Origin: an uncultured Lachnospiraceae bacterium
GTDB taxonomy: Bacteria; Bacillota; Clostridia; Lachnospirales; Lachnospiraceae
Assembly (NCBI GenBank): GCA_910579645.1
Contig: CAJTVK010000137.1
Coordinates: 1 to 10,825, forward strand
Reading direction: 5' to 3'
DNA length: 10,825 nt
The notes under the pieces are model-generated. The model searched no databases and was not told the origin of the DNA. It was given only the letters and a program-made list of their open reading frames with translations. The position numbers were made by a program, and so were the translations under genes. Positions 5,057 through 10,825 of the stretch are shown one piece after another (within the stretch, counting starts at the first letter, position 1; each line of letters opens with the position of its first letter).

Positions 5057-6907
5057 ATGTGCGGGATAGCAGGTTTCTTTGATGCAAAAGCAGACTATAC
5101 GGCGGCAAGGGAGAAATGGCAGGAGGTACTGAGGGAGATGAACCGGAGCCAGAAGCACCGGGGACCGGACGAAGACGGGATATTTCTGCGTAAAAACTGT
5201 GGGCTGGCACATGTCAGGCTTTCCGTTATTGATCTGTCGGCCGGGCAGCAGCCCATGGTCCGGCAGTCCGGCGGGCATGAGTGGGCAATTGTCTATAACG
5301 GGGAAATTTATAATATGAAGCAGCTGCGAAAGGAACTGCAGGAAGAAGGGATATTGTTTTCCACAAACAGTGATACCGAAGTGATACTGGCGGGCTGTAT
5401 GGAGCATGGAGCCGATTTTGTTAAACGGCTGAACGGCATATTTGCCTTTGCCCTATGGGACGGACGGAAGAAGAAGCTGTATCTGTTCCGGGACCGGCTG
5501 GGAGTGAAGCCCTGCTTTTATGCCAGGCGGGGCAGCGGAATCATTTTTTCCTCGGAAATCAAAGGGATTTTGCGTTATCCGGGCATGGAAGCACGGGTGG
5601 ATAAAGAGGGACTGTGCGAGGTGTTGGGACTGGGGCCGGCAAAGACCTACGGAAAGGGAGTTTTTCAGGGGGTACAGGAGGTGCTGCCGGGATGCTATGC
5701 GGAATGTGACGGCGGGCAGGTGAAGGAGCATTGCTATTGGAAGCTGGAGAGCAGACCCCATGAGGACAGCTGGGAGGAGACGGCGGAGAAAATGCAGTAT
5801 CTGACGGAGGATGCGGTGCGGATGCAGATGCTGTCGGATGTGCCTATCTGCACGTTTCTGTCCGGCGGCGTGGACAGCAGCTTGGTAACGGCCATCTGCA
5901 GCAGGGAACTGAAAAAACAGGGGAAGATATTGGACACCTATTCCTTCGACTTTAAAGATAACGAGATTAATTTCAAGGCAAATGCGTTTCAGCCTTCGCA
6001 GGATAGGCCTTGGGTGGACAGGGTAAAAGAATATGCCGGCACAAATCATTGTTATTTGGAATGCCGGAACGAAGAACTGTATGAATATCTGTTCGAAGCG
6101 GTGGAAGCCAGGGATTTGCCCTGCATGGCGGATGTGGAGTCTTCCATGCTGTATTTCTGCAGGAAAGTGGCAAAGCGGCATAAGGTCACGCTGACCGGTG
6201 AATGTGCGGATGAAATATTCGGCGGATATCCTTGGTTCCATAAAAAGGAATGCTTTGAGGCGGATACTTTTCCCTGGTCCATGGATTTCGGGCCGCGGAC
6301 AATGCTGCTGAAAGACGAGGTGGAAAGGGAGCTGCCTTTGGAGGCCTATGCGAAAGAGGCTTATCACAGAACGGTAGCGGAGACTCCCGTGCTGGAGGGG
6401 GAAAACCCGGAGGAAAGGCGGCGCAGGGAAATATCCTACCTGAATCTTAAGTGGTTCATGCAGACTTTGCTGGATCGGATGGACCGCACCAGTATGCATG
6501 TGGGGCTGGAAGCAAGGGTGCCTTTTGCCGACCACCGTATTGTGGAGTATGCCTGGAATGTGCCTTGGGACATGAAATGTCATAAGGGAGTCGTCAAGGG
6601 GCTGCTTCGGGCAGCGGGGAAAGAGTATTTGCCGGAGGAGGTTCTTTACCGGAAGAAAAGCCCTTATCCGAAAACTTATGACCCGGCGTACGAACAGCTG
6701 GTCAGGAGGAAGATGCTGGAAGTGACAGAGGACGGCAATGCGCCTGTGAACGCGCTGATTGACGCAAAGAAGGTGAGGAAATTCATGGAGCGGCCTTCGG
6801 ATTATGCCAGGCCGTTTTACGGACAGCTGATGGCAGGGCCGCAGCTGCTGGCTTATCTGCTGCAGGTAAATGACTGGCTTGGGAAGTATCGGATTCAGTT
6901 GGTATAG
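5057..6907 (+). CDS. asnB: Asparagine synthetase, glutamine-hydrolysing
   Basis: This 616-residue cytosolic enzyme makes asparagine from aspartate, ATP and glutamine. The N-terminal glutaminase domain (2 to about 215) starts with catalytic Cys2 after Met removal and contains RGPD (35-38), NGEIYN (81-86) and SDTEV (105-109). The synthetase domain follows, with the ATP-pyrophosphatase loop SGGVDSS (269-275), GECADEIFGGY (381-391), DRMDRTSM (473-480) and EARVPF (485-490). All key motifs of class II asparagine synthetases are intact and the length is normal. ATG 5057 has an excellent GAGGAGGT (5043-5050) at 6-nt spacing. It follows dpaB by 136 bp with no clear promoter or terminator between, so read-through from the dipicolinate genes is possible. 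A terminator follows. Some relatives modify peptides or antibiotics, but the context here gives no sign of that. Confidence 0.95.
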   Translation: MCGIAGFFDAKADYTAAREKWQEVLREMNRSQKHRGPDEDGIFLRKNCGLAHVRLSVIDLSAGQQPMVRQSGGHEWAIVYNGEIYNMKQLRKELQEEGILFSTNSDTEVILAGCMEHGADFVKRLNGIFAFALWDGRKKKLYLFRDRLGVKPCFYARRGSGIIFSSEIKGILRYPGMEARVDKEGLCEVLGLGPAKTYGKGVFQGVQEVLPGCYAECDGGQVKEHCYWKLESRPHEDSWEETAEKMQYLTEDAVRMQMLSDVPICTFLSGGVDSSLVTAICSRELKKQGKILDTYSFDFKDNEINFKANAFQPSQDRPWVDRVKEYAGTNHCYLECRNEELYEYLFEAVEARDLPCMADVESSMLYFCRKVAKRHKVTLTGECADEIFGGYPWFHKKECFEADTFPWSMDFGPRTMLLKDEVERELPLEAYAKEAYHRTVAETPVLEGENPEERRRREISYLNLKWFMQTLLDRMDRTSMHVGLEARVPFADHRIVEYAWNVPWDMKCHKGVVKGLLRAAGKEYLPEEVLYRKKSPYPKTYDPAYEQLVRRKMLEVTEDGNAPVNALIDAKKVRKFMERPSDYARPFYGQLMAGPQLLAYLLQVNDWLGKYRIQLV

Positions 6908-6928
6908 GGGAATAGGATAGACGCAGGG

Positions 6929-6958
6929 AACGGATCTTGGGAGACAGGATCCGTTTTT
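6929..6958 (+). terminator. Intrinsic terminator after asnB
   Basis: AACGGATC (6929-6936) pairs with GATCCGTT (6948-6955) around an 11-nt loop, and a run of T follows (6954-6958). It separates asnB from the LytTR operon. Confidence 0.8.
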
Positions 6959-6983
6959 GCCGGTGAAGCTTTTGGAACGGCGC

Positions 6984-7027
6984 GCGGCATTTGGGGCACG
7001 GATTGCGGCAGGTTGGGGGTGTGCCGC
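6984..7027 (+). promoter_or_regulatory. Candidate LytTR operator upstream of the regulator operon
   Basis: Two direct repeats, GCGGCATTTGGGG (6984-6996) and GCGGCAGGTTGGGG (7005-7018), have their GCGGCA cores 21 bp apart, two helical turns. LytTR-domain proteins typically bind two direct repeats at this spacing. The second GCGGCA also forms an inverted repeat with TGCCGC (7022-7027), which abuts the -35 at 7028. The sequence does not match the well-known AgrA-type consensus, so assignment to the adjacent regulator is inference. Confidence 0.4.
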
Positions 7028-7056
7028 TTGCCTGTGGAAAAGGGATTTGGTATAGT
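7028..7056 (+). promoter_or_regulatory. Promoter of the LytTR-DUF3021-ABC operon
   Basis: The -35 is TTGCCT (7028-7033), the spacer is 17 bp, and the -10 is TATAGT (7051-7056) with TG at 7048-7049 (extended -10). The predicted start near 7063 gives a leader of about 40 nt. The putative operator repeats lie directly upstream. Confidence 0.65.
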
Positions 7057-7102
7057 TTAGGGTATCTTGGGAAAGCAGTCCCGGAGGAAAGGAGGGGAAC
7101 GT

Positions 7103-7543
7103 TTGAAGATAGTGATTCGGACTGGGGAAGACGTGGAGGATATGGAGGTGGTGATTGCCTGCCGGGCGATGACTCCGGAACTGGAAAAGGTGATTGCCAC
7201 GCTGCGGATGCTGGATAGGCAGGTGACGGCCAGAAAGAACGGTGAGATATTTTTGCTGGACGCATCGGATATTTTATATGCGGATACGGTGGACAAGAAA
7301 ACTTTTGTTTATACCTCCGGGCAGGTATTCGAATCGGACTTAAGGCTCAGCGAATTGGAGCACCAGCTGGAGGCTCTGGGTTTTCTGCGGGCAGGGAAGT
7401 CCTGCATCCTGAATATGAAGCATATTCGTTCCTTGAGGGCGGATTATGACAGGAGAATAAAAGTGACCATGGAGAATGGGGAACAGTTGGTGGTTTCCAG
7501 ACAGTATGCACAGGAACTGAAAAGGCGATTGGGGGTGGGCTGA
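7103..7543 (+). CDS. LytTR-family DNA-binding transcriptional regulator
   Basis: This 146-residue protein has no receiver domain. A short N-terminal segment (1-40) is followed by a LytTR domain at about 45-143, recognised by DILYADTVDKKTFVYT (56-71), FLRAGKSCILNMKHIRSL (94-111) and ENGEQLVVSRQYAQELKRRL (124-143). Stand-alone LytTR proteins of this size are usually encoded with a membrane protein that holds them inactive, as in the streptococcal HdrRM and BrsRM systems, and the next gene fits that role. The start is TTG 7103, because AAAGGAGGGG (7088-7097) lies 5 nt before it. The ATG at 7067 would make that site coding and is unlikely. It probably regulates its own operon through the repeats at 6984-7027 (inference). 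Confidence 0.88.
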   Translation: MKIVIRTGEDVEDMEVVIACRAMTPELEKVIATLRMLDRQVTARKNGEIFLLDASDILYADTVDKKTFVYTSGQVFESDLRLSELEHQLEALGFLRAGKSCILNMKHIRSLRADYDRRIKVTMENGEQLVVSRQYAQELKRRLGVG

Positions 7544-7546
7544 ACG

Positions 7547-8077
7547 ATGGAAGAGAGGAGAACTGTATTTGATTATCTGGCACGGGTGTTCGGAATGTTT
7601 GGAGGGATGGTGGCACTGATGTCCGTTTTCTGCCTGTTGTTTGGGGAAAGCGCGAAGGGGATATCTACCATGTTTGCCTTGGGAAAGAACGGGATTGCCA
7701 TGGGCACCTTGGGGCAGTATTTTCTTGTATCGGTTTTGACGGAACTGATGCGCATTGTTTTCTTTACGGATATTCTGGTAAAAGATAAGCCGGTGGTATT
7801 CCGTACGGCAGGGATGGTGGGCAGCGAAATTTTTATTATTGTCTGTTTTATCTGTCTGTTCGGATGGTTTCCGGTGAATATGTGGCAGCCTTGGGTTATG
7901 TTCTTTCTCTGTTTTCTATTATGCTTTGCCGTAAGCACTGCCGTGACGGCATGGAGGGAAAGGGCGGAGAACCGAAGGATGGAGACGGCGCTGCGGAAGC
8001 TGAAGCAGGAAGGGAAAGCGGAGAGCGGCGGCATTTCGGAAAATGAGGCAGGAGGAAGTGCAGAGGAAAGATATTGA
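7547..8077 (+). CDS. DUF3021-like four-helix membrane protein
   Basis: This 176-residue integral membrane protein has four predicted helices at about 13-32, 52-74, 88-106 and 115-136, and a charged, Glu/Arg-rich cytoplasmic tail (137-176). The arrangement, and its position 3 nt after a stand-alone LytTR gene, fit the DUF3021 family. Such partners are thought to bind and inhibit the regulator until an unknown signal arrives. That function is inferred from known LytTR regulatory systems, since the sequence shows no catalytic motif. GGGGGTGGG (about 7530-7538) inside the end of the previous gene can serve as ribosome binding site, so translation is probably coupled. The tail is encoded by very purine-rich DNA that merges into the repeat region behind the gene. 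Confidence 0.75.
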   Translation: MEERRTVFDYLARVFGMFGGMVALMSVFCLLFGESAKGISTMFALGKNGIAMGTLGQYFLVSVLTELMRIVFFTDILVKDKPVVFRTAGMVGSEIFIIVCFICLFGWFPVNMWQPWVMFFLCFLLCFAVSTAVTAWRERAENRRMETALRKLKQEGKAESGGISENEAGGSAEERY

Positions 8078-8116
8078 TAGGGGGAGGGAAAACGGAAAGG
8101 GAAGAGAAAACAGGAA

Positions 8117-8211
8117 GGAAAGCATGAGGAAGCAGGGGGCAGGGGATGAGAAAGCGGGAAGGGAAGCATGAGGAAACAGGAGGAAGGGAAAGCGGGAAGG
8201 AAACATGGAGG
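8117..8211 (+). repeat. Purine-rich tandem repeat of start-codon regions before the ABC ATPase gene
   Basis: Unit 1 (8117-8160, 44 bp) starts GGAAAGCATGAGGAAGCAGG. Unit 2 (8161-8198) starts GGGAAGCATGAGGAAACAGG, and both end AAAGCGGGAA. A third, truncated copy is GGAAACATGGAGG (8199-8211). Each copy carries a GGAA run followed by an ATG (8124, 8168, 8205). The frame from ATG 8124 encodes 15 residues and stops at a TGA (8169-8171) that overlaps ATG 8168 as ATGA. The third copy provides the GGAGG used by the ATPase gene. Nothing shows that the small frames are translated. Confidence 0.7.
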
Positions 8212-8219
8212 TAAGGGAA

Positions 8220-9068
8220 ATGGTCTGGGATATTGTGCTGCAGAATGTTTCAATGCAGTTCGGAGAAAAACAGGTATTGAAGGAGATTAGCCTGCGTATT
8301 GAAAAAGGGGAAATTTTTGGTCTGCTTGGGCCGTCAGGCGCCGGGAAAACCACATTGATTAAGATTCTGACAGGGCAGGCGGCAAGGACCGCAGGCAGTG
8401 CATGTCTGTGGGGGAGGGACTGCGGGCAGCTTGGCAGCGATGTGTATCGGAAAATAGGCATGATGCTGGACAATACGGGGCTGTATGAGCGGTTAAGCTG
8501 TTATGACAATCTGAAACTGTTTGCAAAGATATACGGGATTTCCATGGAAAAGGCAGAGGAAGGGCTGCGGGCGGTAGGGCTTTGGCAGGATAGGAAGCAG
8601 ACGGTGGAGAAGCTTTCCAAAGGGATGCGGGGGCGGCTGGCTCTGGTGCGGGCTGTGATGCATGAGCCGCAGCTTTTATTTTTGGATGAGCCTACCAGTG
8701 GCTTGGATCCGGCCACATCGGTTTGGATTCACAAATTGATTAAGGAACAGCAGAGACGGGGGACGACAGTGTTCCTTACCACTCACAATATGGAAGAGGC
8801 AGAAAAACTCTGCAGCCATGTAGCATTGTTGTCCGACGGCAATATAGTAGAATACGGTATGCCGGAGGAAATTTGCCGGAGGTATGACAGAGAGAGGCAG
8901 ATTCGGATATTGCTTCGGAACGGGGAAAGGGTACTGGTACGCAATGACGGCACGCTGGCGGAGACGCTGAAGGGCTATATGGCCGACGGGACGATAGAGA
9001 CAATTCATTCCTTGGAGCCGGATTTGGAGACAGTGTTTTTACGGTTGACAGGTAAGGAATGGAATTGA
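8220..9068 (+). CDS. ABC transporter ATP-binding protein
   Basis: This 282-residue ATPase probably powers export with the permease encoded next. Walker A is GPSGAGKTT (37-45), the signature is LSKGM (132-136, a variant of LSGGQ common in ABC-2 exporters), Walker B is LLFLDE (152-157) with the D-loop SGLD (160-163), and the switch His is 189 in TTHNMEEAE. The usual Q-loop Gln is not seen; GMMLDN (80-85) stands in its place, as in some ABC-2 ATPases. The C-terminal part (225-282) resembles the extra domain of drug or lantibiotic-exporter ATPases. Start choice: ATG 8220 has GGAGG (8207-8211) at 8 nt, while an in-frame ATG at 8205 would add five residues with a weaker site. It lies in the LytTR operon with no terminator before it. 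The substrate is unknown. Confidence 0.9.
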   Translation: MVWDIVLQNVSMQFGEKQVLKEISLRIEKGEIFGLLGPSGAGKTTLIKILTGQAARTAGSACLWGRDCGQLGSDVYRKIGMMLDNTGLYERLSCYDNLKLFAKIYGISMEKAEEGLRAVGLWQDRKQTVEKLSKGMRGRLALVRAVMHEPQLLFLDEPTSGLDPATSVWIHKLIKEQQRRGTTVFLTTHNMEEAEKLCSHVALLSDGNIVEYGMPEEICRRYDRERQIRILLRNGERVLVRNDGTLAETLKGYMADGTIETIHSLEPDLETVFLRLTGKEWN

Positions 9069-9105
9069 GATGCAGGGAATCTGTAGAAAAAAGGAGACGG
9101 CGAAG

Positions 9106-9798
9106 ATGAGAAATGCAGCGGCAATCTTTGAGAAACAGGGAAAAGAAGTGCTGAAAAATAAGGAAATATTGATTCAGTTTGTCATGCTTCCGGCATTGGC
9201 ATTTATTATGGAACATGCGGTAAAGATTCCGGGTATGCCGGAGCATTATTTTGTAAGGCTATTTGCTTCCATGTATATCGGGATGGCTCCGCTGTTGGTG
9301 ATGGCGGCAGTCATTTCGGAGGAAAAGGAGAAAAATACGCTGCGGGTGCTGATGTTTTCCGGGGTGCGGCCGGCAGAATACCTGCTGGGAACGGGGGGAT
9401 GCATCTGGATTATCTGTATGTCAGGGGCATTTGCCTTTTGCCTGACAGGGGAATACAGGGGCATGGCAATGGCAGGCTTTATGGCGGCAATGGGCTTGGG
9501 AATACTGACCGCCATGATGATTGGGGCGGTGGTGGGAATCATCAGCAGGAATCAGATGATGGCCACTTCCATAGGGGTTCCGGTCATGCTGATATTTGCA
9601 TTCCTGCCTATGCTGGCGCAGTTTAATGAAAAGGTAAAGCTGGCGGCGGCGTTTACCTATTCCGGCCAAATCGGCAATTTATTGGCACAGACAGGAAGCG
9701 GCATGGAAGCTGGGAAAAGCATGGCGGTTATTTCGGCCAATATGGCGGCGGCAGTGATTCTGTTTGGCATGGCATACCGGAAGGGCTGGCCGGAGTAA
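9106..9798 (+). CDS. ABC-2 type transporter permease
   Basis: This 230-residue membrane protein has about six predicted helices (21-36, 50-70, 93-113, 120-147, 153-171, 205-223). After the second helix comes EEKEKNTLRVL (72-82), the cytoplasmic coupling motif of ABC-2 permeases (usually EExxGTLE) that contacts the ATPase. It is the obvious partner of the preceding ATPase and together they would form a homodimeric exporter for an unknown substrate. Start choice: ATG 9106 has AAGGAG (9091-9096) at 9 nt. An in-frame ATG at 9070, 2 nt after the ATPase stop, would add 12 residues but its nearest purine run is 12 nt away. It is the last gene of the LytTR operon. Confidence 0.85.
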   Translation: MRNAAAIFEKQGKEVLKNKEILIQFVMLPALAFIMEHAVKIPGMPEHYFVRLFASMYIGMAPLLVMAAVISEEKEKNTLRVLMFSGVRPAEYLLGTGGCIWIICMSGAFAFCLTGEYRGMAMAGFMAAMGLGILTAMMIGAVVGIISRNQMMATSIGVPVMLIFAFLPMLAQFNEKVKLAAAFTYSGQIGNLLAQTGSGMEAGKSMAVISANMAAAVILFGMAYRKGWPE

Positions 9799-9823
9799 CC
9801 GATGCAGGGGCATTCCGCCGCCC

Positions 9824-9848
9824 GCCGGAAAGATTGCCCGGCATAATT
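9824..9848 (+). terminator. Weak possible terminator after the ABC operon
   Basis: GCCGG (9824-9828) can pair with CCGGC (9838-9842) around a 9-nt loop, followed by ATAATTT. The stem is short and there is no clean T run, so this is a tentative call. No better terminator is seen before the next promoter. Confidence 0.25.
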
Positions 9849-9872
9849 TCCGTGGAATATTTTCCTAATGGG

Positions 9873-9900
9873 TTGCCGGCAGGGAGATATTTGCTATAAT
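9873..9900 (+). promoter_or_regulatory. Promoter in the gap before the flavoprotein gene
   Basis: The -35 is TTGCCG (9873-9878), the spacer is 16 bp, and the -10 is a perfect TATAAT (9895-9900) with TG at 9892-9893 (extended -10). The predicted start near 9907 gives a leader of about 215 nt to the flavoprotein ATG, long enough for leader control. The -35 overlaps the palindrome TGCCGGCA (9874-9881). Confidence 0.55.
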
Positions 9901-9924
9901 AAGAAATAAGAGCGTGGAGGCATT

Positions 9925-10011
9925 TTGGCAAGGTGCAGGATAAGGCAGGAAATGAGGCAAACGGCATGCGGCGGCATAAAAAGATTTATCCCGCGCCAAA
10001 TACAGAGTTAA
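9925..10011 (+). CDS. Possible 28-codon leader peptide
   Basis: TTG 9925 follows GGAGG (9916-9920) at 4 nt and begins about 18 nt after the start predicted for the promoter at 9873-9900. It opens a 28-codon frame rich in Arg and Gln, ending at TAA (10009-10011) inside the palindrome at 10004-10015. The position suits a leader peptide, but the product is not recognisable and the start codon is weak. It may be chance. Confidence 0.2.
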   Translation: MARCRIRQEMRQTACGGIKRFIPRQIQS

Positions 10012-10036
10012 CTCTTAACGGTTCTTTACATATCTT
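10004..10036 (+). promoter_or_regulatory. Palindromic operator-like site over a possible second promoter
   Basis: AGAGTTAACTCT (10004-10015) is a perfect 12-bp palindrome. It contains TTAACT (10008-10013), which lies 17 bp upstream of TATCTT (10031-10036), so it would cover the -35 of a modest promoter for the flavoprotein gene. TTAAC recurs at 10015-10019. This geometry suits a dimeric repressor of the MarR or HxlR kind, often paired with FMN reductases, but no regulator gene is in the window. Confidence 0.35.
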
Positions 10037-10044
10037 GTTAGGGA

Positions 10045-10100
10045 AGGGCTTCATGCCCTGCCGGGAGACGGAATAAATGAGTTCCGGTATGTGCCGGAAC
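10045..10100 (+). other. Two hairpins in the flavoprotein leader
   Basis: AGGGC (10045-10049) pairs with GCCCT (10055-10059). GTTCCGG (10081-10087) pairs perfectly with CCGGAAC (10094-10100) around a 6-nt loop. The second stem ends only 6 nt before the Shine-Dalgarno AGGAGAGG (10107-10114). There is no T run, so these are leader structures and not terminators; effects on mRNA stability or translation are inference. Confidence 0.4.
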
Positions 10101-10121
10101 GGGAATAGGAGAGGATGTAAA

Positions 10122-10739
10122 ATGAAAGTTCTGATGGTAAACGGAAGCCCCCATGCAAATGGGAACACTTATATTGCGCTTCATGAAATGGAGAAGATTT
10201 TCGCGCAGGAGGGTATCGAGACGGAGATTCTGCATATCGGGAACAAAGCTATCCGGGGATGCATCAGCTGCCGTTCCTGTAAGGAAAAGGGCAAGTGCGT
10301 GTTTGACGACATGGTGAATGAGGCCGCGCCGAAGTTGGAAGCCTGCGACGGATTGGTGGTGGGCAGTCCGGTTTATTATGCTTCGGCAAATGCCACGCTG
10401 ATGGCATTTCTGACCCGGCTGTTTTTCAGCACGCCGTTTGACAAAACAATGAAAGTGGGAGCAGGGGTGGTGGCTGCCCGCAGGGGAGGCCTGTCTTCTA
10501 CTTTTGACGAATTGAATAAGTTCTTTACAATCTGCGGCATGCCGGTGGCATCCGGGCAATATTGGAACAGCATCCATGGCGCAGCGCCCGGCGAGGCGGA
10601 GCAGGATGAGGAAGGGCTGCAGATTATGCGGACTTTGGCGAGGAATATGGCATTTCTTATGAAAAGCATTGCCCTTGGGAAAGAGGCCTATGGGATTCCC
10701 GAAAAAGAACCGGTGCGGCAGATGAACTTCATACGGTAG
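10122..10739 (+). CDS. Flavodoxin-fold NADPH-dependent FMN reductase, iron-sulfur flavoprotein-like
   Basis: This 205-residue cytosolic flavoprotein resembles the NADPH-dependent FMN reductase / iron-sulfur flavoprotein (Isf) family. The FMN phosphate loop is VNGSPHANGNT (6-16). SPVYYASANATLMAFLTR (82-99) is the second flavin-binding loop and dimer helix. A compact Cys cluster at Cys47, Cys50, Cys53 and Cys59 (CX2CX2CX5C) fits the CX2CX2CX4-7C pattern that ligates a 4Fe-4S cluster in archaeal Isf, and it is followed by VFDDM as in the family. Likely electron transfer from a reduced carrier to FMN, with a possible role in oxidative stress or nitro-compound reduction; the electron partners are unknown. 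ATG 10122 has AGGAGAGG (10107-10114) at 7 nt. The frame extends upstream to 10077 but without a ribosome binding site. No terminator is visible within 80 bases downstream. Confidence 0.88.
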   Translation: MKVLMVNGSPHANGNTYIALHEMEKIFAQEGIETEILHIGNKAIRGCISCRSCKEKGKCVFDDMVNEAAPKLEACDGLVVGSPVYYASANATLMAFLTRLFFSTPFDKTMKVGAGVVAARRGGLSSTFDELNKFFTICGMPVASGQYWNSIHGAAPGEAEQDEEGLQIMRTLARNMAFLMKSIALGKEAYGIPEKEPVRQMNFIR

Positions 10740-10807
10740 CATTATATGGTGGCCATGTTGGTGTAATGTCTTACTAGTACATCATTGCATTAATCCTTAA
10801 GTAATCA

Positions 10808-10824
10808 GCACATGCTGTTTGTGC
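10808..10824 (+). repeat. Small inverted repeat at the window edge
   Basis: GCACA (10808-10812) pairs with TGTGC (10820-10824) around a 7-nt loop. It could be the start of a terminator for the flavoprotein gene, but the window ends here and the following bases cannot be seen. The rest of 10740-10807 shows nothing recognisable. Confidence 0.25.
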
Positions 10825-10825
10825 C

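Noticed and set aside
5453..6583. 376-codon open frame on the minus strand opposite asnB.
   Set aside because: It is fully antisense to an intact asparagine synthetase and has shadow-like composition, with no domain I can recognise.
7067..7102. ATG start 12 codons upstream for the LytTR regulator.
   Set aside because: It would translate the AAAGGAGGGG that is ideally placed for TTG 7103, and it lies almost at the predicted transcription start.

Overview
The window reads as chromosomal DNA from a spore-forming, anaerobic Firmicute, most likely a Lachnospiraceae-type Clostridia. This is an inference from three things: purine-rich Shine-Dalgarno sites, a dipicolinate synthase pair (spore-specific), and a pyrophosphate-type phosphofructokinase. 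All ten convincing genes lie on the + strand. No rRNA, tRNA, insertion sequence, integrase or CRISPR array is visible.

Layout. Positions 1-527 hold no protein gene. They do hold a strong extended -10 promoter (91-119) that runs directly into three back-to-back hairpins (125-198), the last terminator-like, which makes a good small-RNA candidate with a UUCCCC loop. Next comes a lipoprotein with an SH3b domain and an SGNH/GDSL esterase fold (528-1646). It is followed by a weak terminator, a promoter and a phosphofructokinase with PPi-type signature residues (1848-3077), closed by a very clear intrinsic terminator (3174-3213).

The sporulation pair dpaA (3330-4163) and dpaB (4336-4920) encodes the enzyme that makes dipicolinic acid for the spore core. 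The two genes are separated by an unusual imperfect tandem repeat whose last copy supplies the dpaB ribosome binding site. A glutamine-dependent asparagine synthetase (5057-6907) follows and ends at a terminator (6929-6958).

A second operon starts from a good promoter at 7028-7056. It encodes a LytTR DNA-binding regulator, a four-helix DUF3021-like membrane protein, an ABC ATPase and an ABC-2 type permease (7103-9798). Regulator plus membrane partner resembles a LytTR regulatory system, in which the membrane protein restrains the regulator, and the ABC pair is the probable output. Direct repeats with 21-bp spacing just upstream of the -35 fit LytTR binding geometry. A second purine-rich tandem repeat, built on duplicated start-codon regions, lies in front of the ATPase gene.

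The last part has a promoter with a possible short leader ORF, a 12-bp perfect palindrome over a second possible promoter, and an iron-sulfur-flavoprotein-like FMN reductase (10122-10739). The final 86 bases show nothing recognisable except a small inverted repeat at the edge.

The most interesting items are the candidate small RNA, the two tandem repeats that duplicate translation-start regions, and the LytTR/DUF3021/ABC cassette with its putative operator.
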